64,000 bases of DNA, from positions 1 to 64,000 of the forward strand of contig NZ_BLAE01000069.1 in NCBI RefSeq assembly GCF_009687865.1, in the 5' to 3' direction. The stretch comes from Acrocarpospora macrocephala. GTDB lineage: Bacteria; Actinomycetota; Actinomycetes; Streptosporangiales; Streptosporangiaceae. Of this stretch, positions 25,703 to 34,084 are shown in pieces. The position numbers were made by a program, and so were the translations under genes. Position 1 is the stretch's first letter. Each line of letters opens with the position of its first letter. Below the pieces are notes generated by a model, which saw only the letters and a program-made list of their open reading frames with translations, was not told where the DNA came from and made no database searches.

Positions 25703-25989
25703 GCGGTCACCTTGAGCTGCGGATTGACCTCGTCGGCGAGGCGGGAGACGGACCCGAAGACGGCCATCTCGCTGTCGTACAGGGCCACCCCGAACTCGGC
25801 CTCGATCGCGACGTACAGCTCCAGCACGTCCAGGCTGTCGAGTTCGAGGCCGCGCCCGAAGAGCGGCTGGTCGTCGGTGATCCAGTCGGGCTCGATCTCC
25901 AGGTCGAGGCGGGACACGATCATCTTCTTGATCTGGGTGCACGTCTGCTGGCGCTCGGCGGCCTTGGCGCGCAGCTCGTCGATGGTCAT
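25699..25989 (-). CDS. Acyl carrier protein of the iterative PKS
   Basis: This 96-residue carrier protein has the attachment Ser in GLELDSLDVLELY. GGAGGACAG just before ATG 25989 is a strong ribosome site. Directly coupled to the DH gene and adjacent to the KR, it should tether the growing chain made by KS-CLF. It differs from the ACP at 6573-6830 (LDSLD versus LDSMG), in line with separate roles. Confidence 0.93.
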   Translation of the reverse strand: MTIDELRAKAAERQQTCTQIKKMIVSRLDLEIEPDWITDDQPLFGRGLELDSLDVLELYVAIEAEFGVALYDSEMAVFGSVSRLADEVNPQLKVTA

Positions 25990-26019
25990 CTGTCCTCCAG
26001 GTTGGGGGTACCGGGGTCT

Positions 26020-26772
26020 TCAGCCGAGGCCGCCGCCGTGGGCGACCACGACAGCGCCGGAGATGTAGGACGCCTTGTCCGAGGCGAGGAAGCTGACGAT
26101 CGAGGCGATCTCCTCGGGCCGCCCCATCCGGCCCAGCCGGATGCGGGACTCGTACTGCTTCCTGATCTCGGCGGGCACCCTGCGGGTCATGTCGGTGGCG
26201 ACGAAACCAGGCGCGACGACGTTGGCGCGCACCCCGTGCGGGGCGGCCTCGTTGGACAGCGCCCGGGTGAACGCGATGATCGCGCCCTTGGACGCCACGT
26301 AGTTGGTCTGGCCGGGGAAGCCGCCGTCCAGGCCGCTGGTCGAGGACAGCGTCACGATCGCGCCGCTGCGCTGGTGCTGCATGAGACGCAGGCCTTCCCG
26401 GCAGGTCAGGAACGTGCCGGTCATGTTGATGTCCATCGGCTTGCGGAACTGCTCCAGGTTCATCGCGACGAGGTAGCGGTCCAGGGTGATGCCGGCGCTG
26501 GTCACCAGGACGTCCAGCCGGCCGCGGGTGGTGCGGATGTCGCGGAACATCTGCCGCACCGCGTCCTCATCGGTCACATCCGCCTGTACGGCCGTCCCGG
26601 TGCCGCCGCGCTCCTCGATGAGGGCGACGACCTCCTTGGCGTCCGCCTCGGAGCGGGCGTAGTTGACGATGACGTGCGCGCCCTCGGCGGCGAGGTCGAG
26701 CGCGACGGCCCGGCCGATGCCGCGGGAACCGCCCGTAACCAGGGCCACGGAGCCTTCGGCAAAGAGCATCAT
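26020..26772 (-). CDS. FabG-like 3-oxoacyl-ACP reductase (KR)
   Basis: This 250-residue short-chain dehydrogenase has the NADPH motif TGGSRGIGRA, the catalytic Ser in LSSTSG and YVASK (Tyr, Lys), and the C-terminal VAPGFVATDM. It is the first gene of the long minus-strand operon. ATG 26772 with GGAG seven bases upstream was chosen; the adjacent ATG 26769 is equivalent. It would reduce 3-oxoacyl-ACP in each cycle of the iterative PKS. Confidence 0.92.
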   Translation of the reverse strand: MMLFAEGSVALVTGGSRGIGRAVALDLAAEGAHVIVNYARSEADAKEVVALIEERGGTGTAVQADVTDEDAVRQMFRDIRTTRGRLDVLVTSAGITLDRYLVAMNLEQFRKPMDINMTGTFLTCREGLRLMQHQRSGAIVTLSSTSGLDGGFPGQTNYVASKGAIIAFTRALSNEAAPHGVRANVVAPGFVATDMTRRVPAEIRKQYESRIRLGRMGRPEEIASIVSFLASDKASYISGAVVVAHGGGLG

Positions 26773-26911
26773 CGTCTCCAGATTCGCGGGACAATCACAC
26801 TGCAAATAGTCCGTATCTTCACGAATCAAGCTACTAAGGCGCGATATCACGCCTGTATCACCGAGTTATCCCAGGATTGACGTGCATTAGCGGATATATG
26901 ACTCTGGCGCA

Positions 26912-28465
26912 ATGGACGAGCTGCGCAGCGAAAAAGTTGAAGTTTTGATCGTCGGCGGCGGCCCGGTCGGGCTGGCCGCGTCCATCGAGCTGTCCCGGTA
27001 CGGAATATCGTCGCTGCTCGTCGAAAGGCACCCGGGCACCTCCCTTTTCCCGAAGGCGCGGCTGGTCTCCACCCGGACCATGGAGATCCTGCGCGCCTGG
27101 GGCCTCCAGGAGGAGGTGGAGCGGGCCGGCATGCCGCGCGAGGACGTGCTGGCGGTCGGCGTCGGCACCTCGCTGAGCGCCGACGACTACCTCCGCAAGG
27201 CGGCGGCCATCGCCGAGGACGCCGCGCAGAGCCCGACCTACACCTATCTCTGCTCGCAGGACATCCTCGAAGTGATCATGCGCAGGCTCGCCGAGTCGGC
27301 GGGTGACGTGCGCTTCGGCACCACCATGACGGACCTGTGCGTCGACCGGGACGGGGTCGAGGCGGTGCTGGAATCCGGCGGTGCCGCCACCAGGGTCAGC
27401 GCCCGCTACCTGATCGCCGCCGACGGCAGCCGCAGCGGCATCCGCGAGCGGCTCGGCATCGCCGTCGAGGGCCCGCCCCCGCTCGGCCACATGGTCAGCA
27501 TCATGTTCGACGCCGACTTCGACTTCCTGCCCCCCGGCCGCCGGGCCGCCCTCTCCTTCGTCCGCAGCACCCCGGGCGGCGCGATCGAGGCGGTCGACAA
27601 CCGCCGCCGCTGGATCATGCAGACCGGGTACGACCCCGCCAAGGGCGGCAGCGCCGACGACTTCACCGAGGAGTACTGCCTGGCCGCGGTGCGTTCGGCG
27701 ATCGGCATCCCCGATCATCCGGTCCACATCGTCGGCGTGATGCCCTGGCTCCAGCAGGCCGTGGTGGCCGCCGAGTTCGCCAGGGACCCGGTCTACCTGG
27801 TCGGGGACGCCGCGCACGTGGCCACCCCGCAGGGCGGGTTCGGTATGAACTGCGGCATCCAGGACGCGCACAACCTGGCCTGGAAGCTGGCCGCCGTCCT
27901 GCGCGGCACGGCCGGCCCGGAACTGCTGGCCACCTATGCGGTGGAACGCCGTCCTGTCGCGGTCCGTACCGTGGACGAGAGCCTGGTCAACGCCATGATC
28001 ACGTTTCGGATGATGGCCGGGCGGCTGTCCATGCACGAGGCGATCGAGCAACAGGCGGGGCGGCGCGGGTCGGAAGGGCTGGTGCTGGGATTCCACTACG
28101 AGTCGGCCGGCGTCGTCCCGGATGGCACGCCGGAGCCCGCGCCGGCGGATCCGTACCGGACATATGTGGCGACCGCCCGGCCGGGGCACCGCGCGCCGCA
28201 CGTCTGGGTGTCGCCGGGGGTGTCCACGCTCGACCTGCTCGGCCCATCGTTCACGCTGCTCACCGCGCCGGGGAGCGGGTGGGCGCGGGCCGCGGCGGGG
28301 GTGGCGGTCGTGGAGATCGATTCGACCGAGTGGGCCGAGGAGTACGGCGTCGGCGCCGACGGCGCGGTTCTGGTGCGCCCTGACGGTCATGTCGGCTGGC
28401 GCACCCAGAACGCGGATTTCGCCGAGCTGGAGAAGGCGCTGAGCGTCATCCTGGCCAGGTCGTGA
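26912..28465 (+). CDS. FAD-dependent aromatic-hydroxylase-type monooxygenase
   Basis: This 517-residue group A flavoprotein monooxygenase has VLIVGGGPVGLAASIELSRYG at the N-terminus, YLIAADGSRSGIRERLG (the FAD/NADPH DG motif), YLVGDAAHVATPQGGFGMN and a C-terminal thioredoxin-like domain (FTLLTAPGSGW). It is a relative of RdmE/PgaE-type polyketide hydroxylases. It is transcribed divergently from the KR operon, with only 139 bases between. No clear ribosome site precedes ATG 26912. The 3' end overlaps the convergent SARP gene by 20 bases. It probably tailors the polyketide by hydroxylation or epoxidation. Confidence 0.92.
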   Translation: MDELRSEKVEVLIVGGGPVGLAASIELSRYGISSLLVERHPGTSLFPKARLVSTRTMEILRAWGLQEEVERAGMPREDVLAVGVGTSLSADDYLRKAAAIAEDAAQSPTYTYLCSQDILEVIMRRLAESAGDVRFGTTMTDLCVDRDGVEAVLESGGAATRVSARYLIAADGSRSGIRERLGIAVEGPPPLGHMVSIMFDADFDFLPPGRRAALSFVRSTPGGAIEAVDNRRRWIMQTGYDPAKGGSADDFTEEYCLAAVRSAIGIPDHPVHIVGVMPWLQQAVVAAEFARDPVYLVGDAAHVATPQGGFGMNCGIQDAHNLAWKLAAVLRGTAGPELLATYAVERRPVAVRTVDESLVNAMITFRMMAGRLSMHEAIEQQAGRRGSEGLVLGFHYESAGVVPDGTPEPAPADPYRTYVATARPGHRAPHVWVSPGVSTLDLLGPSFTLLTAPGSGWARAAAGVAVVEIDSTEWAEEYGVGADGAVLVRPDGHVGWRTQNADFAELEKALSVILARS

Positions 28466-29912
28466 CGTGCCTGCCCCGGGAGCGCATCCGGGCCGCGCCC
28501 ATCCGCAGCCGCAGCGGGTTGCCGAAGGAGTGCGCCAGCAGGTCGGTCACGGCCTGCGCCTCGACCTTGCCGACCAGCAGATCGGCCAGTTCCCTGGCGG
28601 CCTCGGTGCCGAGCGGGCGGACGAACTCGCGGTGCGCGCCCTGCCGGGCCACCAGCTCGTCCAGCGGATTGGTGCTGGTCACGAGCACCCGGCAGTTCGC
28701 GCCGCCGGGCAGCAGCGGCAGCACCTGGGCGCCGTCCCTGGCCCGGTCCAGCACCACGACCAGCCGGCGGCGGGCCGTCCAGCTGCGGAACAGCGCGACC
28801 TTCTCGGCGCGGTCGGCGGGCAGGTCGGCGCGGGGCACGCCGAGCGCGCGCAGGAACCGGTCCAGCACGACGGCGGGCTCGGCCTCGTCCAGGTCGGCGA
28901 AGAGGTGGCCGTCGGGGAACCAGTCGGCCCGGTCGTGCGCCCACTGCAACGCCAGCGCGGTCTTGCCGACGCCGACCGGGCCGCTCAGCACGGTGGTGCC
29001 GGGCAGCGCCACCTCGGGGTCGGGCCGCAGCACCGCGTCCAGCGCGGCCATCTCCTCACCCCGGCCGACGAAGGGCACGACCCGCGGCGGGAGCTGGGAC
29101 GGCACGACCATCCCGGCCCGGGGCACGGGCTGCCGCATCAGGCTGGACTCGTCGCGCAGGATCTGGTCGTGCAGGTGGCGCAGCGCGGGGCCGGGCTCCA
29201 GGCCGATCTGGTCGCGCAGGTAGCGGCGGGTCTCCTGGTAGGTGCGCAGCGCGTCGGCGCGGCGGCCGGCCCGGTAGTGGGCCAGCATGAGCAGGGCCCG
29301 GACCCGCTCCCGGAACGGGTGCTCGGCGACCAGCGCCAGCAGTTCGGGAATCACCTGGTGGTGCTGGCCGAGCTCGATCTCCAGCTCCAGGCAGGCCTCG
29401 GCGGCCTCCAGCCGGGACTCCTCCATCCGGGCCACGTCGTAGCGCAGGCCCCGGATGTCCTCGAACGGGTTCCCGCGCCACAGCGCGAGCGCCTCCCGCA
29501 GCAGCCGGACCGCCTCTTCCCGGTTCTTGCCCGCGACCTCGCGACGGGAGCGGGCCACCAGGGCCCGGAACTGCAGCCAGTCGACGCTGTCGGGGGCCGG
29601 GCGGATCAGGTAGCCGGGGCTGGACGTCTCGATCGCGCCGGCGCCCAGGATGCGGCGGAGCCGGGACACGCAGATGGCGATCTGGCGGCGCGCGCTACGC
29701 GGGGCGGACCCGGCCCAGACCGTCTCGATCAGGCGGTCGACGCTGACCACGCGGCCCGCGTTGAGCACCAGGCTGGCCAGGATCGCCAGCTCGCGGCTGG
29801 CGCAGATCTGCAGCTCGGCGCCGTCCCTGAGCACCTGCATGGGGCCGAGCAGGCGGAATCTGAGGCCCTCGTCCATCATCGGGCCCGCACAGGTATCGGG
29901 AAATTTCCACAT
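28446..29912 (-). CDS. AfsR/SARP-type regulator with BTAD and NTPase domain
   Basis: This 488-residue protein has an N-terminal OmpR-type winged helix (FRLLGPMQVL, ARRQIAICVSRLRRILG), a bacterial transcriptional activation domain (about residues 110-255, LEPGPALRHLHDQIL) and an NB-ARC-like ATPase with Walker A GPVGVGKTAL. It stops after the ATPase, so the C-terminal TPR domain of full-length AfsR-type proteins is missing. A start at 29879 (MMDEGLRF) is as plausible as 29912; neither has a strong ribosome site. It is probably a pathway-specific activator. Confidence 0.88.
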   Translation of the reverse strand: MWKFPDTCAGPMMDEGLRFRLLGPMQVLRDGAELQICASRELAILASLVLNAGRVVSVDRLIETVWAGSAPRSARRQIAICVSRLRRILGAGAIETSSPGYLIRPAPDSVDWLQFRALVARSRREVAGKNREEAVRLLREALALWRGNPFEDIRGLRYDVARMEESRLEAAEACLELEIELGQHHQVIPELLALVAEHPFRERVRALLMLAHYRAGRRADALRTYQETRRYLRDQIGLEPGPALRHLHDQILRDESSLMRQPVPRAGMVVPSQLPPRVVPFVGRGEEMAALDAVLRPDPEVALPGTTVLSGPVGVGKTALALQWAHDRADWFPDGHLFADLDEAEPAVVLDRFLRALGVPRADLPADRAEKVALFRSWTARRRLVVVLDRARDGAQVLPLLPGGANCRVLVTSTNPLDELVARQGAHREFVRPLGTEAARELADLLVGKVEAQAVTDLLAHSFGNPLRLRMGAARMRSRGRHVTTWPG

Positions 29913-30227
29913 GGTAGGGAAATTGCTAGTAGGGAAGGTATTACACTGCCGTCATGCGGAGGTAACATGAAGCGATATTTTTGCGCCATTTAAGAATCTC
30001 TCCCGCAGATTGCTGGAGGGGGATCCGCTACTTCCGAACCTAATGAATAGGCCTGCCATCCCGGCACCCCTAGGCGCCCCCTGACACCCCCTGACGCCGG
30101 CGCCCGATAAGGGTTCCCCTATTTCTCCGGGAACCAGCGGCGTTCAGACCGCCGCTTGTACGCTTTTGACCGGGCTTTGACCGGCGCAGGCTATCAATGG
30201 AATCAACCGGCGCGCTAAGGGGGGCAA
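29913..30227. promoter_or_regulatory. Divergent regulatory region with G-run motifs
   Basis: These 315 bases lie between the divergent SARP and aldo-keto reductase genes and contain no gene I can support. They hold a 10-bp direct repeat CCCCCTGACA/CCCCCTGACG (30077-30096) and ATAAGGGTTCCCCTATTT (30107-30124), an imperfect palindrome similar to elements at 34.0 kb. AAGGGGGG just before 30228 is the ribosome site of the reductase. Confidence 0.4.
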
Positions 30228-31139
30228 TTGCGTTACACGAGGCTCGGGCGGGACGGCCCGATGATCTCCAGTATCGGGCTCGGCACGCTCGCGCTGTCCG
30301 GGGCGTACGGGCCGGTGGACCCCGGCGACGCGTTCGACCTGATCGGCCGCGCGCTGGACGCGGGCGTCAGCTTCGTCGACACCGCCGACCGGTACGACGA
30401 CGGCCAGGTCGAGCGCCTGATCGGCCGGGCGGTCGCGAGCCGCCGCGAGGAGATCGTCATCGCCACCCGGGGCAGCGGCACCGCGCAGGCGTGCGAGGCG
30501 TCGCTGAAACGGCTCGGCGTCGACGCCATCGACCTCTACTACCTGAGCCCGCACCAGGACGCCCCGATCGAGGAGGGCATGTCCCAGCTGGCCGACCTGG
30601 TCAAAGCCGGAAAGATCCGCCATGTCGGCCTGTCCAACGGCTCGCTGCGGCAGCTCCGCCAGGCCCATGCCGTGCATCCGGTCGCCGCGCTCGCGGTGGA
30701 GTACTCGCTGTGGGGGCTGCGCGCCGAGCCCGATCTGCTGGCCGAGGTCCCGCAGCTGGGCATCAGCGTGGTGGCCGCGCGCCCGGTCGGCCGGGGTTTC
30801 CTCACCGGCCGCATCCGCTCCGCCGACCAGCTGACGCCCGGCGACTGGCGGCACCGCGACCCCCGCTTCCAGCCCGCCAGCCTGCACCGCGAGCTGGGCC
30901 CGCTGCGCGAGGTCGAGGACGTCGCCGCCCGGCTGGACCTCGGCGCGGGCCGGCTCGCGATCGGCTGGCTGCTGTCCCAGGGCGAGCACGTCGTCCCGGT
31001 GCCGAGCACCCGCGACCAGATCCATCTGGAGATGAACCTCGCCGCCTCCGAGGTCACCCTCGCCCCCGACATCCGGGACAAGCTCGGCCGGATCTTCCCG
31101 CCCGGGGCGGCGGATCAGTCCGACTCCCTCCTGCTCTGA
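30228..31139 (+). CDS. Aldo/keto reductase family protein with altered catalytic tetrad
   Basis: This 303-residue TIM-barrel AKR has DTADRY, which carries the Asp and Tyr of the tetrad. The strand that normally ends in ATK reads IVIATRGS, so Lys is replaced by Arg. The usual LYYLH reads LYYLSPHQD, with His displaced by two residues. Reduction by the classical mechanism is therefore uncertain. TTG at 30228 was chosen because AAGGGGGG precedes it and homology begins at once (YTRLGRDGPMISSIGLGT). It is convergent with the response regulator (25-base overlap). Confidence 0.82.
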   Translation: MRYTRLGRDGPMISSIGLGTLALSGAYGPVDPGDAFDLIGRALDAGVSFVDTADRYDDGQVERLIGRAVASRREEIVIATRGSGTAQACEASLKRLGVDAIDLYYLSPHQDAPIEEGMSQLADLVKAGKIRHVGLSNGSLRQLRQAHAVHPVAALAVEYSLWGLRAEPDLLAEVPQLGISVVAARPVGRGFLTGRIRSADQLTPGDWRHRDPRFQPASLHRELGPLREVEDVAARLDLGAGRLAIGWLLSQGEHVVPVPSTRDQIHLEMNLAASEVTLAPDIRDKLGRIFPPGAADQSDSLLL

Positions 31140-31783
31140 GCCGGGATCAGCGACGCGGCCAGCGCCTTGTTGACCGCGTCGATCCGGGAGACCGCGTTGA
31201 GCTTCACGAAGATGTTCCGCATGTGCCGCTTCACGGTCGCCTCGGCGAGCCCGAGCCGGCGGGCGATCTGCAGGTTGCTCAGCGCCTGCGCCGCCAGCTG
31301 CAGGATCTCCTTCTCCTTGTCGGTCAGCACCCCCGCCTGCGGGCCTTCCACCTGGGCCAGGCTGGTCCGGGACACGGCGAGCACGACCCGGCCCGGGTCC
31401 TCGTACACGCTCCGGACGGCCGCGATCAGCTCGTGCCGGTGGATGCTCTTGAGCAGGTAGCCGCTGATCCCGGCCGCCAGCAGGCGGGTGAGCAGCTGCG
31501 GGCCGTCGTACATGCTCAGAATGATGATCTGCGTGCACGGCGACAGCGCCCGGATCCGGGTGACGGTCTCGGTCACCTCGTCACCGGGGATCTCGACGTC
31601 CAGCAGCACCACGTTCGGGCGGGTGTCCTCGACCAGCTGTACGGCGTCGGCCGAGTTGCCCGCCTCGCCGACGATGGCCAGGTCGGCGGTGGATTCGAGG
31701 ATCTCCCGCAGGCCCTCCCGGAACAGGGCGTGGTCGTCCACGAGCGCGACCGAGATCTTGCCGTCAGAGCTGCTCGGACTCAC
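31115..31783 (-). CDS. NarL-type response regulator
   Basis: This 222-residue response regulator has a receiver domain with the acidic pocket VALVDDHALF, the phospho-acceptor Asp in NVVLLDVEIPG and Lys in YLLKSIHR. A C-terminal LuxR HTH follows (LTDKEKEILQLAAQ, LAEATVKRHMRNIF). The GTG start overlaps the kinase gene by 20 bases, so the pair is coupled. It probably responds to the soluble kinase upstream and controls cluster promoters. Confidence 0.93.
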   Translation of the reverse strand: MSPSSSDGKISVALVDDHALFREGLREILESTADLAIVGEAGNSADAVQLVEDTRPNVVLLDVEIPGDEVTETVTRIRALSPCTQIIILSMYDGPQLLTRLLAAGISGYLLKSIHRHELIAAVRSVYEDPGRVVLAVSRTSLAQVEGPQAGVLTDKEKEILQLAAQALSNLQIARRLGLAEATVKRHMRNIFVKLNAVSRIDAVNKALAASLIPAQSRRESD

Positions 31784-32867
31784 GGGACTGCCTCTTGAGC
31801 GGGATGAACAGCTCGACCAGGCAGCCGTTGCCCGGTTCGCTGGTGATCGCCAACCGGCCGCCGAGCAGCTCGGCCCTTTCCCGCATCGAGGTCAGCCCGA
31901 CCCCGCCGTTGCGGACCCTGGGCCGGGACGGCTCGAAGCCCCGGCCGTTGTCCTGCACGAACGCCTGGAGCACATGCGGGGCGATGTCCACCCGCATCAG
32001 GATCACCGTCGGCGTGCCGTGGGTCAGCGCGTTCCTGGTCGCCTCGCGGATGATCAGGAAGGACTCGTCCAGGACGCGCGGCTCGGCCCACGACTCGTCG
32101 CCGTTCACGTCCAGGCCGACCGAGACCGTGTCCTCCTCGACCGCTTCGAGGAAGCCGAGCAGCGCCTTCTCCAGGCTCTTGACCGGCACCTGCGGGTGCA
32201 GCTCCGAGGTGATCTGGCGGAGGTTCTCCATCGCCTCCCTGATGGCCTGCTGGGCGACCCCGATCTTGATGGCCGCCCGGGCCGGGTCGGTGCCGCGGTG
32301 CAGTTCCGACAGCGCGAGCTGCTGGTGCGCGACGCTGATGCCGTGGCCGATCCGGTCGTGCAGCTCGCGCGCGATCCGGCGCCGCTCCTCCTCCTGCACC
32401 TCCTGGACCTGGTTGAGCAGGAACCCCGTGTAGCTCTCGGAGGCCTCCCTGACCCGGCGCGACAGGCTCTCCTCCATGCCGGTGGCGACCAGCGCGAACG
32501 TGTCGGAAGGGCGATCGGAATCGGCCGCTATTCGCCGCGCCAGATGCGTCAGCGCGGACTTGAAGAAAAGTGAGCCCGCCTCAAGAGAGGCCCTCGGATG
32601 AACTCCGGAAGCGGCCCTACTGATGCCGACTTCCCAGGCGTGAAATTTATAAAGGTCGTTGACCTGCACTTTTCCGGTGCGTAGCGTCGCGGCCACGTCG
32701 TCGAGGACGTACTGGGCGGTCATAAGAGCCTGGCGGATGGCGCTCGGATCCGCGGAGAGCGCGTTACCGGTGGCTTGCAGCTCCGACTCGAATTCCGAAA
32801 GGATTTCGGCCCGGCACGCATCTACGAATCTCGCTGGATCGCTCCCGGCCCCGAATTCAGCACCCAA
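31764..32867 (-). CDS. Soluble NarL-family sensor histidine kinase
   Basis: This 367-residue kinase has the phospho-acceptor region EEERRRIARELHDRIGHG (HisKA_3 type) and an HATPase domain with REATRNALTHG, DNGRGF and GGVGLTSMRERAELLGG. It has no membrane helix, and the N-terminal 170 residues are helical without a sensor domain I recognise. The signal is therefore cytoplasmic or is relayed by a partner. The TTG start at 32867 is supported by GGAGGGG seven bases upstream. Confidence 0.9.
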   Translation of the reverse strand: MGAEFGAGSDPARFVDACRAEILSEFESELQATGNALSADPSAIRQALMTAQYVLDDVAATLRTGKVQVNDLYKFHAWEVGISRAASGVHPRASLEAGSLFFKSALTHLARRIAADSDRPSDTFALVATGMEESLSRRVREASESYTGFLLNQVQEVQEEERRRIARELHDRIGHGISVAHQQLALSELHRGTDPARAAIKIGVAQQAIREAMENLRQITSELHPQVPVKSLEKALLGFLEAVEEDTVSVGLDVNGDESWAEPRVLDESFLIIREATRNALTHGTPTVILMRVDIAPHVLQAFVQDNGRGFEPSRPRVRNGGVGLTSMRERAELLGGRLAITSEPGNGCLVELFIPLKRQSRESEQL

Positions 32868-32940
32868 GGAAGCCCCTCCGCTTTGGGACGCGTGAGACCC
32901 TTACTATCTCTCACTTACGTCTGCAAAGCAACATATCCTG

Positions 32941-33873
32941 TCAGATATTGGAGAACAGGACGGTAATGTGAACGATATGTTGTGTGGCCATGAACGCTCG
33001 GTAAGGTCTACGTCGGCGACTCCGGTCGGCGCCGGCATCCGCCGCGCGGCCGGCCAGGGTGACCGCCACCGCGCCGACGAGCATGGCCAGCGCGGCCCAG
33101 GCGAGCGGCACCCCGAGGGCCAGGCTGACCACGCAGAATGACGCCGCCAGGATCAGCGCGGCGGCCGACATGACATTGCTGGTCACCCTCGCGCCGCAGG
33201 TCACGGCGATGGTGCGCCGGCCGGCGGCGGCGTCCCCCGCGATGTCGGACAGGTCCTTGGCCGGCACGCCGACGAGCGTCATCCAGCAGGTCGCGGCCAC
33301 CGCGAACATGATGAGCGGGATCGGCGTGGACTCGCCCGCGCCGCCGATGACCACGGTGAACCCGCCCCAGTAGGCCAGCAGCCCCGACCCGCAGAGCACC
33401 ACGATGGTGCCGCCGGACCGGCTCTTCAGGTGGAACGGCGCGCCCGAGTACAGGTACCCGAGGACCAGGTTGGCCGCGATCACCCAGGTCATCGCGCCGG
33501 GCAGCCCGGCGGTGACCACCAGCGACACGACCGCGGCGGCCGCGGCGACCCAGGCCGCCACGCGCGGGTCCAGGTCGCCCCGGGCGATCGGCCGGCGGGA
33601 CCCGTTCACCTGGTCCTCGGTGACGTCCGAGACCCCGTTCCCGACGTAGATCGCGAAGATCGACAACACCCAGGCGGCAGCGCCCTGCAGCACCTCCGCC
33701 GGTGCCGGGGCGACGGCGACCGGCAGCGCCAGCATCGCCCCCGCCAGGAACCTCAGCATGGACACGGCCAGCACGGCCGGCCGGGCCTCGACCACGCAGA
33801 ATCGCAGCACTCGCGCCGCGCTCATGAGGGCGGAGGTGCCGGACGCCCGGCCCGATGCCCATGTACTTGCCAT
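32941..33873 (-). CDS. UbiA-family prenyltransferase
   Basis: This 310-residue integral membrane protein has about eight helices. The first Asp-rich loop reads GVSDVTEDQVNGSRRP and the second KDLSDIAGD, matching the two polyprenyl-diphosphate/Mg sites of UbiA enzymes. It would transfer a prenyl group to an aromatic or other acceptor at the membrane. No prenyl diphosphate synthase or aromatic acceptor pathway is visible. It lies 73 bases downstream of the kinase start and is divergent from the SARP at 34085. Membership of the cluster is uncertain. Confidence 0.87.
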   Translation of the reverse strand: MASTWASGRASGTSALMSAARVLRFCVVEARPAVLAVSMLRFLAGAMLALPVAVAPAPAEVLQGAAAWVLSIFAIYVGNGVSDVTEDQVNGSRRPIARGDLDPRVAAWVAAAAAVVSLVVTAGLPGAMTWVIAANLVLGYLYSGAPFHLKSRSGGTIVVLCGSGLLAYWGGFTVVIGGAGESTPIPLIMFAVAATCWMTLVGVPAKDLSDIAGDAAAGRRTIAVTCGARVTSNVMSAAALILAASFCVVSLALGVPLAWAALAMLVGAVAVTLAGRAADAGADRSRRRRPYRAFMATQHIVHITVLFSNI

Positions 33874-34084
33874 GACCGGATTGTTACGCCGGGACGGTCA
33901 TCCGTTAAGGGGATAATCCGAGAGTTGTAGGCCGCAATACAACTTTTGATACCCCCCCTTACCACTCCGGGCTACTTTCCCTGAACTGCTGATTCCCGGT
34001 CTTGTCGGGTGGGGGTGACCCTTATTAGCTTGGGGCCAGCGGAATAAGGGTCGTACAACTTTCAACAAGACCTTAGGGAATCAG
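33874..34084. promoter_or_regulatory. Divergent promoter region between UbiA and SARP genes
   Basis: These 211 bases are rich in symmetrical elements: AGTTGTA-N8-TACAACT (33923-33944), a 10-bp inverted repeat at 34017-34052, and TACAACTTT repeated at 33938-33946 and 34054-34062. GTTAAGGGGATAAT (33904 on) and a C-run before TTACC (about 33958) are further G/C-run elements. The density is the highest in the cluster and points to a regulator-binding hub. Confidence 0.6.
34017..34052. promoter_or_regulatory. Perfect 10-bp inverted repeat GACCCTTATT-N16-AATAAGGGTC
   Basis: The arms are 34017-34026 and 34043-34052 and the centres lie 26 bp apart. The site ends 32 bases before the SARP start codon, where an activator or repressor of the SARP-leuA-LAL operon would bind. 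NarL-type dimers and autoregulating SARPs are both possible ligands. Confidence 0.6.

Noticed and set aside
22277-26068. Very long plus-strand open frame opposite the KS-CLF, GcvT and DH genes
   Set aside because: It arises from the third-position GC bias of the real minus-strand genes. It crosses several gene boundaries and matches no family.
21932-26772. PUFA synthase or enediyne PKS locus
   Set aside because: The fused KS-CLF resembles PfaC in plan only. Tandem ACPs, the PfaC dehydratases and the PfaD-type reductase are absent, and no enediyne PKSE or its accessory set is present.
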